DNA of 50,879 nt from an uncultured Methanobrevibacter sp. (GTDB taxonomy: Archaea > Methanobacteriota > Methanobacteria > Methanobacteriales > Methanobacteriaceae): NCBI GenBank assembly GCA_946541845.1, contig CAMNJW010000005.1, positions 1-50,879 of the forward strand, written 5' to 3'. This document shows positions 8,169-17,254 of this stretch, one piece after another (the stretch's first letter is position 1; every line of letters begins with the position of its first letter). A program made the position numbers and the translations under genes. The notes beneath the pieces were generated by a model. That model saw nothing but the letters and a program-made list of their open reading frames with translations, did no database searches and had not been told where the DNA came from.

Positions 8169-9677
8169 ATGGGTTTATTTGACAGATTTAAAAAGAATGA
8201 TAAAAAGGAAAAAAAGGAAATTAAAATTCCCGAAAATCCTGAAATTGATGAAGATCAATTGCTATTGAAGAAAATAGCCACAACCGATAAGGACAGGTAT
8301 AAAAGGGCTGAAGCTGCCGATAAAATCACTAATCAATTTGTAGCGCTTGACATGTCTAAGACTGTAAAGGATAGGGCTATCAGATTAATTGCCATCAATA
8401 AAGTAAAGGATGAGGATTTATTGAGAGATGCTGCTTTAAACTCTCAATTTTTTGATGTGAGAAGCTTTGCATGGGAAAGGTTAGGTGAAAATAATAAATC
8501 CATTGCTGAAATCGTCATTAATACAAAAAAGAATCCTCATGTTGATGATATATTTAACAAGGTGGTTGATGAGGAAACCCTGAAATGGATTGCGATTGAG
8601 GCTGACGATAAAAGATACAGAACACAGGCTATAGAAAAAATCGATTCCGCTGACATATTGTATGATTTGGTTTTCGAGTCTAAGGACAAGTCTATCCGAA
8701 GGGCTGCAGTTTTAAAGGACTCATTTGTCAGCGAGGATGTCCTTAAAAAAGTTGCAATAGAAGATAAGGATGAAGATGTGAAGAAAGCGGCAATAAACAA
8801 GATTAAAAATGAGGACAACTTAGCGCAGATTGCTCAGAATGAGGACAACGCAAAGATAAGGTCATTAATATTTGACAAAATCACAGACCCTGAAATTCTC
8901 AAAAGCATTGTTTTGAATTCTCAAAAGTCTGATGTTCGCCTTGACTTGGTTTCCAAATTGGATGATGAGGAGCTATTGTCACAAATAGCATGCAACGATT
9001 CTGATAAAATAGTTAGAAGTGAAGCCGTTAAAAAAATTAAAGATGAATCTGTCCTGGAGGACATTCTTTCATCTGAAGAGGACAGGTTTGTGAGGCAAAT
9101 TGCTGTTAATAACATTACCAATCCCCAATTATTGACTAAAATAGCCATTGAGGATGAAGATCAATTCGTAAGAAATCATGCAATATCAAATCCTGCATTA
9201 GTCGATGAAAAGGATTTCGAATACATTGCAATTAACTCAACGGATGAAGAAATAGCAAAAGAAGCATTAACTCATATTTCCAGCGAAAAATCATTCATTG
9301 AAATATTGAAGAATGCAAAACTTTCAGTAATTAGAAAATCAACATTGGACAATATTTCCGATTTGGAAACATTGATACGTATTGTTCTTGCAAATGAGGA
9401 TGAAGAATTTTCCCTTAAGGCATTGAATAAGATTAAAGTGGAAAAATGCTTAATGAAAATTTATGAACAGGGAATATCCGAAAATATTTCAGTCAGAGCA
9501 ATATCTTTAATAAAAGACCAAAATTACCTTGTCGATGTTGTTAAAAATGATGATTCCTGGAGAGTCAGGGAAGCGGCCGCTAAAAAAATAATAAGTAAAA
9601 AGGTATTAAGGGAAGTTTCAAACAACGATGAGAATGAATACGTAAGAAATGTTGCTAAAAAGAGAATGAATTTATAA
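8169..9677 (+). CDS. HEAT/LRV-type helical-repeat protein
   Basis: A 502-residue, highly charged cytosolic protein made almost entirely of helical repeats of roughly 23-26 residues with the pattern LLxxIAxxDxDxxVRxxAxxKI (for example LLSQIACNDSDKIVRSEAV and LLTKIAIEDEDQFVRNHAI). The first 35 residues (GLFDRFKKNDKKEKKE) form a lysine-rich tail that might contact nucleic acid or membrane. No Fe-S cysteines precede the repeats, so it is not a classic LRV protein. It is a probable protein-interaction scaffold. It follows the YprB-like nuclease after a single base, with GAGGATG as ribosome site inside that gene. The partner is unknown. Its 3' end overlaps the converging gene by six bases. Confidence 0.75.
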   Translation: MGLFDRFKKNDKKEKKEIKIPENPEIDEDQLLLKKIATTDKDRYKRAEAADKITNQFVALDMSKTVKDRAIRLIAINKVKDEDLLRDAALNSQFFDVRSFAWERLGENNKSIAEIVINTKKNPHVDDIFNKVVDEETLKWIAIEADDKRYRTQAIEKIDSADILYDLVFESKDKSIRRAAVLKDSFVSEDVLKKVAIEDKDEDVKKAAINKIKNEDNLAQIAQNEDNAKIRSLIFDKITDPEILKSIVLNSQKSDVRLDLVSKLDDEELLSQIACNDSDKIVRSEAVKKIKDESVLEDILSSEEDRFVRQIAVNNITNPQLLTKIAIEDEDQFVRNHAISNPALVDEKDFEYIAINSTDEEIAKEALTHISSEKSFIEILKNAKLSVIRKSTLDNISDLETLIRIVLANEDEEFSLKALNKIKVEKCLMKIYEQGISENISVRAISLIKDQNYLVDVVKNDDSWRVREAAAKKIISKKVLREVSNNDENEYVRNVAKKRMNL

Positions 9678-10430
9678 ATAAAATTCAGGCTCTTTTCTTT
9701 CGCTGTTTGCTTTCTCAAATTCTGGTTTTTTGCCTTCAAAAGCATCTCCTGTAAACATACGTGCATCTTCAGGACAAATTGAAATACATGCTGTACATCT
9801 GGAGCATAAGTCTAAATCTGTATCAACTGGATCATCATCAGGAATGGCATGTTCCGGACAGATTGAAACGCAGTCATAACAGAATGCGCAGAGTGTTTCA
9901 TCACAGCTTACAACAAATGGTAACTGCTTGTAGTCAACATAAGGTCTGTTTCCAGGAATTTCACTGTTTAAGCTTTCATTTGACTCGATTTTTTCCTGAC
10001 ATTTTTCGGCAAACTCATTTATTTTTTCAATGTCTGAACTGTCAGGCCTTCCAACTGCAACGCCACTGAATATGGAGTGGTGGCTAATTGTGGATGCGGC
10101 TGCAATCACATTGAAACTGTTCTCTTTTAAAACGTCAACCAACTCAAGCAATGAATCGGTTACATGGGCATTTCCATAGTTTACGACAGCTATTGCTGGG
10201 GTGTCGTTTCCTTTTAACTTTTCCAATCTGTCTCTTGCGCTTTTAGGAATTCTTCCTGCAAAAACTGGCATTCCAACGATTGCAATGTCATCGGATGAAA
10301 ACTCCTTTTGTGAGTTGAAATTCAATAAGTCGTAATTTTCTTGATTGCCTTCGAAATTACCTGCCATTTGGTCAATAACTTTCTTGGTTGTGCCTGATGG
10401 GCTAAAATATATTTTCACTACATTTGACAT
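9672..10430 (-). CDS. Flavodoxin-ferredoxin fusion (EFR1-type)
   Basis: A 252-residue redox protein. Residues 1 to about 150 form a flavodoxin-like domain with FMN-binding loop SPSGTTKK near residue 11. The C-terminal part carries two [4Fe-4S] motifs, CAFCYDCVSICPEHAIPDD and CSRCTACISICPEDA, as in bacterial-type 2[4Fe-4S] ferredoxins. The fusion is common in anaerobes (EFR1 family) and would pass electrons between the FMN and Fe-S centres; the physiological partner is not known. The start is supported by AGGTGA upstream of ATG. It is transcribed opposite to the HEAT gene and divergent from the peptidase at 10559. Confidence 0.88.
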   Translation of the reverse strand: MSNVVKIYFSPSGTTKKVIDQMAGNFEGNQENYDLLNFNSQKEFSSDDIAIVGMPVFAGRIPKSARDRLEKLKGNDTPAIAVVNYGNAHVTDSLLELVDVLKENSFNVIAAASTISHHSIFSGVAVGRPDSSDIEKINEFAEKCQEKIESNESLNSEIPGNRPYVDYKQLPFVVSCDETLCAFCYDCVSICPEHAIPDDDPVDTDLDLCSRCTACISICPEDARMFTGDAFEGKKPEFEKANSERKEPEFYL

Positions 10431-10558
10431 ACTCTCACCTATTAAATGTTTAATCTGTTTCCATTTATGTTTTGAATATTAATTTCAACATTTAACTAAT
10501 TAATATATAATAGAAACTATTTAATATAATTAAACTTATAAAATATTTTGGTGATACG

Positions 10559-11587
10559 ATGGAATTAATGAGAGAGTTATCCTTGGCACCAGGTGTATCT
10601 GGTAGTGAAGAGGAAATTGCTAAAATTATTACACGTGAATTAAAAGATGTAGCTGATAAAATTGAAACTGACAGTATGGGAAACTTGATTGCAACTAAAA
10701 AAGGTGAAAAAAAGGCTCCTACTGTAATGTTAGCATCTCACATGGATGAAATTGGTTTAATGGTGAGATACATTGATGATAACGGTTTTATTAAATTCTC
10801 AAACATAGGTGGAATCAATGACCAAATGTTAATGAACCAGACTGTAACTGTCCACTCCTCAGTTGGAGAACCTGTTGTAGGTGTAATCGGTTCAAAACCA
10901 CCTCACGTAACAACTCCTGAAGAAAGAAATAAAGTTGTTAAAGCTACTGACATGTTTATTGATATTGGTGCAAAGGACAAAGAAGAAGCAGAAAAAATGG
11001 TTAGAATTGGAGACAAGATGACCTTCAATGCACTCTTCGAAGAATATCCTAATAACCTAATCATGGGTAAGGCATTGGACAATCGTGTAGGCTGTTATGT
11101 AATGATGGAAGTTTTAAAAAGAGTCAACACAAGAGCTACTGTTTACGGTGTAGGTACAGTCCAAGAGGAAGTTGGCCTTAAAGGGGCTAAAACTTCAGCA
11201 TTCAAATTAAACCCTGACTTAGCTATTGCACTTGATGTAACATTATCCGGTGATCATCCTGGAATCAAGCCTGAAGAGGCACCTGTGGTAATGGGTAAAG
11301 GTCCCGCTATTATCTTGGCGGATGCAAGTGGAAGAGGTATTTTAACCCAGCAATCCGTAAAGGACATGCTCATTAAGGCCGGAGATGAAAACGATATTCC
11401 ATATCAATTGGAAGTAAGTGATGGCGGAACCACTGACGGAACTGCAATTCACTTGACTCGTGAAGGAATTCCAACTGGTGTTTTATCAGTTCCTACTCGT
11501 TACATCCACACTCCTGTAAGTGTATGCAGTATGGATGATATTGAATCAACTATTCAATTGATTACTGAAGCTATAAACAATTTATAG
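10559..11587 (+). CDS. M42-family metallo-aminopeptidase
   Basis: A cytosolic dizinc aminopeptidase of the TET/PepA type that trims peptides into amino acids. Metal ligands appear in order: His in ASHMDEIG (about residue 62), Asp in KALDNRVG (about 175), Glu pair in [10 protein letters not shown] (about 205), Asp in [11 protein letters not shown] and His in RYIHTPVSV near the C-terminus. The length of 342 residues is typical. GGTGAT precedes the ATG. It is a single-gene unit, followed by a T-run at about 11600. Confidence 0.92.
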   Translation: MELMRELSLAPGVSGSEEEIAKIITRELKDVADKIETDSMGNLIATKKGEKKAPTVMLASHMDEIGLMVRYIDDNGFIKFSNIGGINDQMLMNQTVTVHSSVGEPVVGVIGSKPPHVTTPEERNKVVKATDMFIDIGAKDKEEAEKMVRIGDKMTFNALFEEYPNNLIMGKALDNRVGCYVMMEVLKRVNTRATVYGVGTVQEEVGLKGAKTSAFKLNPDLAIALDVTLSGDHPGIKPEEAPVVMGKGPAIILADASGRGILTQQSVKDMLIKAGDENDIPYQLEVSDGGTTDGTAIHLTREGIPTGVLSVPTRYIHTPVSVCSMDDIESTIQLITEAINNL

Positions 11588-11626
11588 CTTTTATATTTTC
11601 TTTTTTTTAAAAAATAGTGATGAAGA

Positions 11627-12112
11627 TTATTTAAATCTGTCATCTGATTTTTGTGACTTGGCTTTTTGGTGTTTTGTTTCAAACCAACCGATTTTTAGCT
11701 CGTCAATTGTGTCTTCGTATAACTGTGGAACATAAGGTTTTATGTCTAGAAGCGGTGTTCCATCTAGAATATCAACATTTTCAACATATATAATATTTTC
11801 TTCAACTTTTGTTACCTTAACAACGCTCATTCCAATGCGATTTGGTCTTTTGGGAGATCTTGTTGCAAATACTCCGTGTGTGTTGTCGTCCATGAACGGT
11901 TTGACTTCAAGCATATATCCATCAACTTTGTGAAGCAGGTAAATTAGGTGAATATGTGAAAACCCGTCCAAATCTTTAAGTCCGTCTGCATATTTATCTT
12001 TAATTTCTACAGTTCCTTTGATTCCTTTTGCACCTGTTGGTTGAATGGGCATACCTTCAATTTCTTTAAAATCGGTATGGATTGTTCCAATTGACTCTAA
12101 TTCGATATTCAT
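11627..12112 (-). CDS. trmO: tRNA (t6A37) N6-methyltransferase TrmO family
   Basis: Predicted to methylate the N6 of threonylcarbamoyladenosine at position 37 of some tRNAs using S-adenosylmethionine. Family landmarks are the N-terminal ESIGTIHTDF, the central FSHIHLIYLLH, and GVFATRSPKRPNRIGMSVVKV, the most conserved TsaA/TrmO motif. The protein is 161 residues, short relative to E. coli TrmO but normal for archaeal members, which lack the C-terminal extension. It has a lysine-rich C-terminus. Both neighbours are on the other strand, so it is monocistronic. Confidence 0.88.
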   Translation of the reverse strand: MNIELESIGTIHTDFKEIEGMPIQPTGAKGIKGTVEIKDKYADGLKDLDGFSHIHLIYLLHKVDGYMLEVKPFMDDNTHGVFATRSPKRPNRIGMSVVKVTKVEENIIYVENVDILDGTPLLDIKPYVPQLYEDTIDELKIGWFETKHQKAKSQKSDDRFK

Positions 12113-12198
12113 AGTATTATTTTCGTTTTGGTTTTTTATATAATTTATCCTTTCTATTAATGGTTTTCTAACAATGTTGCCATATCGTATTTTTGAAT

Positions 12199-12431
12199 TT
12201 CGATAAATTCATAATTATTCTGTAAAATTTACTTTAATTTTATAATAATTTGTTTAAATTGTAATATTACTAAAAATAATTATAATATTTGCTTTAAATA
12301 GAATTTAATTAATTTTAATAATGTTTAATATTAAAAATTATGTAAAATATATTCGATATGAACTAATTTCGGTAATCGATTAAAAAACACTTTATTTCTA
12401 AAAAACCGAAACATTTATATGCAATTCGATA
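12199..12431. promoter_or_regulatory. mop upstream region with repeated TTCGATA motif
   Basis: The 355-base gap 12113-12467 has no ORF. TTCGATA occurs at 12199-12205, 12352-12358 and 12425-12431, with a related ATCGAT at 12375-12380, and TTTCGGT/ACCGAAA form an inverted pair (12367-12373, 12405-12411). A TATA-like TTTATATGC lies at 12414-12422, so the last TTCGATA sits between the TATA box and the expected start near 12443. This looks like operator spacing for the Mop gene; no known archaeal molybdate operator was matched. Confidence 0.4.
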
Positions 12432-12467
12432 CAAGTTATTATTATCAAAATATATGGATGTGAAATT

Positions 12468-12674
12468 ATGCAACTTAGTGCAAGAAATCAATTAGAAGGA
12501 AAAATTGTCGGTGTAGATAAAGGTGCCGTTATGGCAAATATTAAAATCGAAGTAAGTGAACCTAATACCATTACTGCAGTAATTACTAAAGAATCTGCTG
12601 AAAAATTAGGTTTAACTGAAGGTGATGACGTAACCGCTATCATCAAATCAACTGAAGTAATAATCGGCAAATAA
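12468..12674 (+). CDS. Molbindin (Mop/TOBE domain protein)
   Basis: A 68-residue single Mop domain: MQLSARNQLEGKIVGVDKGAVMANIKIEV is the classic molbindin start, followed by TITAVITKESAEKLGL and DDVTAIIKSTEVIIGK. Such proteins oligomerise and bind molybdate or tungstate in the cytosol, buffering the metal for cofactor synthesis; methanogens need it for formylmethanofuran dehydrogenase. The nearby converging moaE supports a role in molybdopterin metabolism. A weak GGATGTGA precedes the ATG. Length and sequence are intact. Confidence 0.9.
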   Translation: MQLSARNQLEGKIVGVDKGAVMANIKIEVSEPNTITAVITKESAEKLGLTEGDDVTAIIKSTEVIIGK

Positions 12675-12715
12675 GTAAGTTAAAATTAGAACTGGGGTTT
12701 TATTTGAATAGGGGA

Positions 12716-12853
12716 TTAAATTCCCACTATTCCTAATACTATTGATAATATAAATAGTATTATAGCTATTTTTAAAATTGTTTTCAAGTGTTTGATTATT
12801 GCATAGACAATAATGAAAAGTAATATTAATTTAATAATAAAAAGGAAGGTCAA
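12716..12853 (-). CDS. 45-residue hydrophobic peptide downstream of moaE (TTG start)
   Basis: A short minus-strand frame that standard callers miss. TTG at 12853 lies exactly 6 bases after GGAGGT (12860-12865), which overlaps the last codons and stop of moaE. The 45 residues start LTFLFIIKLILLFIIVYAII, then KHLKTILK, then IAIILFILSIVLGIVGI: two hydrophobic helices joined by a basic turn, i.e. a small hairpin membrane protein. The stop is TAA at 12716-12718. Translation coupling to moaE is strongly suggested; function is unknown. Low-complexity AT-rich sequence can fake such a frame, so conservation should decide. Confidence 0.6.
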   Translation of the reverse strand: MTFLFIIKLILLFIIVYAIIKHLKTILKIAIILFILSIVLGIVGI

Positions 12854-12856
12854 AAT

Positions 12857-13294
12857 TTAACCTCCGGCAAGGATTGTTTTTGTACCTTCTTCAGAGATTT
12901 CCTCTTTTTTAAATTCAACATCATATTTTACAGTTTCTATTACTTCTTTTAAAGCATCAAGGGTTTCTCCTCTGTGTGCTCCTAAAACTGCAACTAAGAA
13001 TAACATGTCTCCTGTGTAAAATTCACCGATGTAGTGAACAACGGAAATCTCATGAACGTTGTATTTGATCTTTGCATTTTCAACGATTTTTTCAATTTCC
13101 TCTTTGGTTTTTTCTTTATCAGGTGTTGACAAAATTAATTTTTTCAGGTTCATGTTTTCTTCTTTTCCACGAACTATTCCTTCAAAAGTAAAAATTGCAC
13201 CTGAATAATCAATCTTTGTGCTTTTCTTTAATTCAGCTATTAAATCAGCTGTTGTAACCTTATCTTCTTTTGCTTCGATAACTCTTACAACCAT
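12857..13294 (-). CDS. moaE: Molybdopterin synthase catalytic subunit, MoaE family
   Basis: Transfers sulfur to precursor Z (cPMP) with MoaD to make molybdopterin. The 145-residue protein shows GAIFTFEGIVRGKEE (the MoaE core beta strand), VHYIGEFYTGDMLFLVAVLGAHRGETLDAL, which matches the family H-x-G-x-L and A-x-HR motifs, and the Lys-rich segment YDVEFKKEEIS, whose lysines align with the catalytic Lys pair. GGAGAG precedes the ATG. The GGAGGT at its 3' end seems to serve the next small membrane-protein gene. It converges with the molbindin gene. Confidence 0.85.
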   Translation of the reverse strand: MVVRVIEAKEDKVTTADLIAELKKSTKIDYSGAIFTFEGIVRGKEENMNLKKLILSTPDKEKTKEEIEKIVENAKIKYNVHEISVVHYIGEFYTGDMLFLVAVLGAHRGETLDALKEVIETVKYDVEFKKEEISEEGTKTILAGG

Positions 13295-13363
13295 TTTATC
13301 TCTCCTTTATTTTAATTATAATCCCTTAATAAAAATTATGTTCAATATATTATATAACTATTG

Positions 13364-13909
<546 letters not shown>

Positions 13910-14620
13910 TTAAGCTTCTAGTTCATCCAAACTCATGATTAAGTTATCGGCTGTTTTTTGTTTTTCCATCATTGCATCGGTAATTGAGGTTTCCACAAGC
14001 AATGTGTTAATTCCATTTTCTGCAATTGGAATTGTAACCTTTTCAGGACTTGTACCTTCTGTAAATTGATAATCTGCAAGGTTCACGTCACTGCTTAACT
14101 TTGCAATATATGAATCTATCTTGTCTGTCCTGTTTGACAAGCTGAATATGAAGTTTGAATACTCATAATCCGGATTGATTTCATGAACATCGACAACAAC
14201 GAAAGGTTTATCCTTGGCGATATTCGGAACGACAAATTTGTTGGCCAGTTCTTCGCCTGCAGGGCGTGTATCCTCACGGGAAGTTAGATTGTCTTTAGTC
14301 TGAATATAATAAATCACATATTTTTTGGTAAGGTTATGTGTACCGTTTTCTGAAGTTATGTTGTAAATTGTATTGTTTACGGCCTCGTGTATTTCATGCT
14401 CACGAGGATGAACACCTAAAATAATCCCAATGGTTTCATTAGATGACATATTGCCCGCTTCAATTTTATAGACTGTACCATTCGCATTCTTTCCAACGGA
14501 AGTAACATTATAAATGTTGTCCGGTGTGTCCATTACGGATGTTAGAATGATTGCCAGGTTAAATATTACAATTGCTATTAAAACTGCAAGCAATATCTGA
14601 TATTGTATTTTTTTATTCAT
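13910..14620 (-). CDS. Exported M14-carboxypeptidase-like protein
   Basis: A 236-residue protein with a membrane anchor or signal helix at about residues 7-29 (ILLAVLIAIVIFNLAIILTSV). The outside domain carries IILGVHPREHEIHEAV, which fits the HxxE zinc site of M14 metallocarboxypeptidases (normally G-x-HARE), a later VVDVHEINPDY that could give the third zinc His, and NTLLVETS with a Glu at the position of the catalytic base. It is shorter than a typical M14 catalytic domain (about 300), so it is a compact or divergent member. In a pseudomurein-walled cell it could act on cell-wall peptides; that is inference. It lies upstream of nadM. Confidence 0.65.
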   Translation of the reverse strand: MNKKIQYQILLAVLIAIVIFNLAIILTSVMDTPDNIYNVTSVGKNANGTVYKIEAGNMSSNETIGIILGVHPREHEIHEAVNNTIYNITSENGTHNLTKKYVIYYIQTKDNLTSREDTRPAGEELANKFVVPNIAKDKPFVVVDVHEINPDYEYSNFIFSLSNRTDKIDSYIAKLSSDVNLADYQFTEGTSPEKVTIPIAENGINTLLVETSITDAMMEKQKTADNLIMSLDELEA

Positions 14621-14722
14621 AAATTGACCTTTTATTTAAACTTTTAATAATTAAATATCTAACTAAACTTATATTAAATACTTGTTACTTAAATTATATT
14701 ATTAAATTATGGAGTTTTCTTA

Positions 14723-15385
14723 ATGGAAAATAAAAATATTATTATAATACTGGTGGCAATTATAGCGGTTATTGCAATAGCAGGTGCTATTTTTGTTTCA
14801 GGAGTATTTAACGAAACTAATGACTTAGGCAGCACTCCATTTAAAACAAATTTTATGGAAGGTGCTTTTGTTGGAAATGTAACTCTTGTAGATGGAAAAG
14901 AAAAGTTCATGCATTCCTATAAGGATAAGGAACATAAAATCACTTACAATATTTCAACCGTTGATAATTCAACTGCACTGATGGATATCTACTCAATTCA
15001 GGGAGTAACCAATCCTGAAGAAAGATCATTCAACGGTAATGACTGGAACATTTACTTTACTCAAGCCATTCCTGGAAATGATACATCAAAAACCAATGAT
15101 ACAATGAATATTATCATTTGCCAATCACAAGGAGAAAAGCAAGGATATTTAATATATGCTATCTTTGATGGCAAGTCAGATGTCAATTCAACCGGTAACG
15201 AATTCGGTCAGTCTTACACTGATTTCATAAAGCCGTTACTTGAAAATGTCACACTGAAAAAAAGTAAAAACGTTCCCGCCATCAATGAGGAATTCGGTCT
15301 TACAGAAGATCAGTTTGCTGAGCAGATGGATTTAATTCAACAATACAAAGCAGGAAACACTTCTGCGCTAGAGGGTGCTCAATAA
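14723..15385 (+). CDS. Exported or membrane-anchored protein (unknown)
   Basis: A 220-residue protein with one N-terminal hydrophobic helix (residues 5-29, IIIILVAIIAVIAIAGAIFVSGVF), then an extracytoplasmic domain rich in Asn/Ser/Thr with several N-x-S/T sites (VDNSTAL, GNDTSK). It contains one Cys (IIICQSQGE). The sequence GGAG precedes the ATG. I do not recognise the family. It is divergent from the M14-like gene and overlaps the Tsr3 gene by one base (TAATG), so it is co-transcribed with a ribosome-maturation enzyme, probably without functional connection. Confidence 0.7.
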   Translation: MENKNIIIILVAIIAVIAIAGAIFVSGVFNETNDLGSTPFKTNFMEGAFVGNVTLVDGKEKFMHSYKDKEHKITYNISTVDNSTALMDIYSIQGVTNPEERSFNGNDWNIYFTQAIPGNDTSKTNDTMNIIICQSQGEKQGYLIYAIFDGKSDVNSTGNEFGQSYTDFIKPLLENVTLKKSKNVPAINEEFGLTEDQFAEQMDLIQQYKAGNTSALEGAQ

Positions 15386-15918
15386 TGAAAATTACAGTTT
15401 TTCATGCAGATGAATGCGACAGAAAAAAATGCACTTCCATCAAAATGGAAAAGATGGGTAAATGCAGGTTGGTTTATGATATCAATAAGATTCCAGGTGG
15501 TGCAATTGTCCTAAATCCATATGCTGAAAAAGCTGTATCCTATGAGGACTATCGATATGTTCAAAGAAGAGGGGTTGTAGGACTTGACTGCTCCTGGAAT
15601 GAAGTGTCAAGTTCTAAAAAATTCTTTTCTTTATCAAAATATCATAGATCCCTTCCATTTTTAATAGCAACCAATCCTGTTAATTATGGAAAACCATGTA
15701 TTTTATCAACTGTTGAAGCTATTGCGGCTACATTGTACATCACTCGATTCAAGGATGAGGCAATCAATCTCATGGACGGTTTTAAGTGGGGTCATACCTT
15801 TTTAGAATTGAACCATGATTTGCTTGAAAGCTATAGTGAAGTAGATACCAGTGCTGAGGTTGTAAAAATACAAAACGATTTTTTAAATGAGAAGAACATG
15901 ATTTCTGATGATGAATGA
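15385..15918 (+). CDS. Tsr3-type rRNA aminocarboxypropyltransferase
   Basis: Predicted to add the 3-amino-3-carboxypropyl group of S-adenosylmethionine to a hypermodified uridine of small-subunit rRNA (m1acp3-psi). The sequence has the DUF367/RLI-like N-terminus ITVFHADECDRKKCTS, then GAIVLNPYAEKAVS, VGLDCSWNEV, SLPFLIATNPVNYGKPC, STVEAIAATLYI and FKWGHTFLELN, all landmarks of the family. The length of 177 residues is typical for archaea. It starts at an ATG that shares one base with the upstream stop; GAGGGTG lies inside that gene as ribosome site. L40e follows after a 289-base gap. Confidence 0.9.
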   Translation: MKITVFHADECDRKKCTSIKMEKMGKCRLVYDINKIPGGAIVLNPYAEKAVSYEDYRYVQRRGVVGLDCSWNEVSSSKKFFSLSKYHRSLPFLIATNPVNYGKPCILSTVEAIAATLYITRFKDEAINLMDGFKWGHTFLELNHDLLESYSEVDTSAEVVKIQNDFLNEKNMISDDE

Positions 15919-16092
15919 TGTAATTATTAAATTACATTCTTCTATTTTTTCAAGCATGAATTATAATATGCTTATTTTAAAATTAAATGACTTTGGAAAA
16001 TCAAAATTTTCCAGGTGGCATTTTATATACTATAACAACAATAATTTTCATTATCGAAATATTTTTGTTGTTTTAAGTCTTTTTCCTAAACC

Positions 16093-16207
16093 TTTAAATA
16101 CTATTAAGATAATATAATTAAGTAATAGTTATGAACACTGAAATATCACTTTTTATTTCATAACAATTTATTATTATTAATTTTCATGATTATAGGAGGA
16201 GTTATTA
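16093..16207 (+). promoter_or_regulatory. L40e promoter and long structured leader
   Basis: TTTAAATA at 16093-16100 preceded by a CC-containing BRE-like element predicts a start near 16122, leaving a leader of about 85 bases, long for this genome. It contains an inverted repeat GTTATGAA (16128-16135)/TTCATAAC (16157-16164) and the ribosome site AGGAGGAG ending at 16201. The hairpin could mediate autoregulation; unproven. The rest of the 15919-16207 gap holds no gene I can support. Confidence 0.4.
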
Positions 16208-16354
16208 ATGGCAAGATTTGAAGAAGCAGAAAACAGAATGTTCAATGTAAAAATCTGCTTAAAATGTAATGCTCGTAACCCTGCTGCTGCTACTACCTGC
16301 AGAAAATGTGGTTACAAAGGTTTAAGATTCAAAGCTAAAGAACCAAGAGGATAG
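16208..16354 (+). CDS. rpl40e: 50S ribosomal protein L40e
   Basis: A 48-residue zinc-ribbon protein of the large subunit. It starts [20 protein letters not shown] and contains a CxxC-x(10)-CxxC zinc site (CLKC ... CRKC), followed by a basic tail [14 protein letters not shown], the standard archaeal L40e. A very strong AGGAGGAG site precedes the ATG. It is followed by a long T-rich terminator, so it is probably transcribed alone. It is shorter than most automatic ORF thresholds but unambiguous. Confidence 0.96.
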   Translation: MARFEEAENRMFNVKICLKCNARNPAAATTCRKCGYKGLRFKAKEPRG

Positions 16355-16368
16355 ATTTATTCTCTAAC

Positions 16369-16394
16369 TTTTTTTTATTTATTTATTTTTTTTT
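16369..16394 (+). terminator. T-rich terminator after L40e
   Basis: A run of T residues with few interruptions, starting about 15 bases after the L40e stop; a typical archaeal U-tract terminator. Confidence 0.5.
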
Positions 16395-16438
16395 AAAAAC
16401 AATTAATTTAATATATTATTTTTAATAAAACTTATTTT

Positions 16439-17191
16439 ATGAAAGATGTTGAAAATTATATCCGTGATATATTAAAAACAAGAAAAATTCATTTTACTTT
16501 AATTGATCCTGATGAACAAACTCCTGAGGAAGCTTTGGAAATAGCAACAAAAGCTATTGAAGGGGGTACTGATGGAATAATGATTGGTGGGTCAACTGTA
16601 AATGGTGATGATGTCGATAACACCTGTAAAATATTATCTGAAAACATTGCAGTACCTATTATTATTTTCCCTGGAAATACTAGTAGCGTAAGTGAATATG
16701 CTGATGGAATATTTTTCATGAGTTATGTTAATTCTACAAATCCATACTGGATTAATGGAGCACAATCTCTTGCAGCACCTTCAGTAAAGGCATCAGGCCT
16801 TGAGATTTTACCTATGGCTTATATGGTTGCCGAACCTGGTGGAACTGTTGGATGGGTTGGAGACGCTAAATTAGTGCCTAGAAATAAACCAAAAATACCT
16901 GCAATCTATGCTATGTCTCATGAGATGTTTGGATTCAAGTTTTTCTATCTTGAAGCTGGTTCAGGAGCAGATAAACCAATTCCTCCTGAAATGGTAGCAT
17001 ACACTAAAAGAGCAACAGACAATATGATTATTGTTGTTGGTGGAGGAATCAGGGATGCAAAAGCAGCTTATACTGCAGCAAAAGCTGGTGGAGATGTTAT
17101 TGTAACCGGTACTGTTGTAGAAGAAGTTGATGATGTAAAATCTAAAATTGAAGAATTAACTGGAGCTATCAAAAAGGCTTCAATGGAGTAG
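16439..17191 (+). CDS. Geranylgeranylglyceryl phosphate synthase
   Basis: Catalyses the first committed step of archaeal lipids, joining geranylgeranyl diphosphate to sn-glycerol-1-phosphate. It is a TIM-barrel prenyltransferase of group II: HFTLIDPDEQTPEEAL (Mg/phosphate site), DGIMIGGSTVNGDD, IIFPGNTSSVSEYADGIFFMSYVNS, YMVAEPGGTVGWVGDAK, FYLEAGSGADKP and VVGGGIRDAKAAYTAAKAGGDVIVTGT, the phosphate-binding loops. Its 250 residues match the family. It directly follows the L40e terminator; no ribosome site is evident, so a short leader or leaderless start is likely. Confidence 0.95.
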   Translation: MKDVENYIRDILKTRKIHFTLIDPDEQTPEEALEIATKAIEGGTDGIMIGGSTVNGDDVDNTCKILSENIAVPIIIFPGNTSSVSEYADGIFFMSYVNSTNPYWINGAQSLAAPSVKASGLEILPMAYMVAEPGGTVGWVGDAKLVPRNKPKIPAIYAMSHEMFGFKFFYLEAGSGADKPIPPEMVAYTKRATDNMIIVVGGGIRDAKAAYTAAKAGGDVIVTGTVVEEVDDVKSKIEELTGAIKKASME

Positions 17192-17254
17192 TTTTCAACT
17201 GCTCTCACCATACTTTTTTTATTTTAAATTAACATAATTATGTAGTGTGATATT

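Noticed and set aside
15908-16117. 69-residue ORF after Tsr3
   Set aside because: It has no ribosome site, Asn/Ile-rich composition typical of translated AT-rich spacer, overlaps the Tsr3 end and contains the L40e promoter region.
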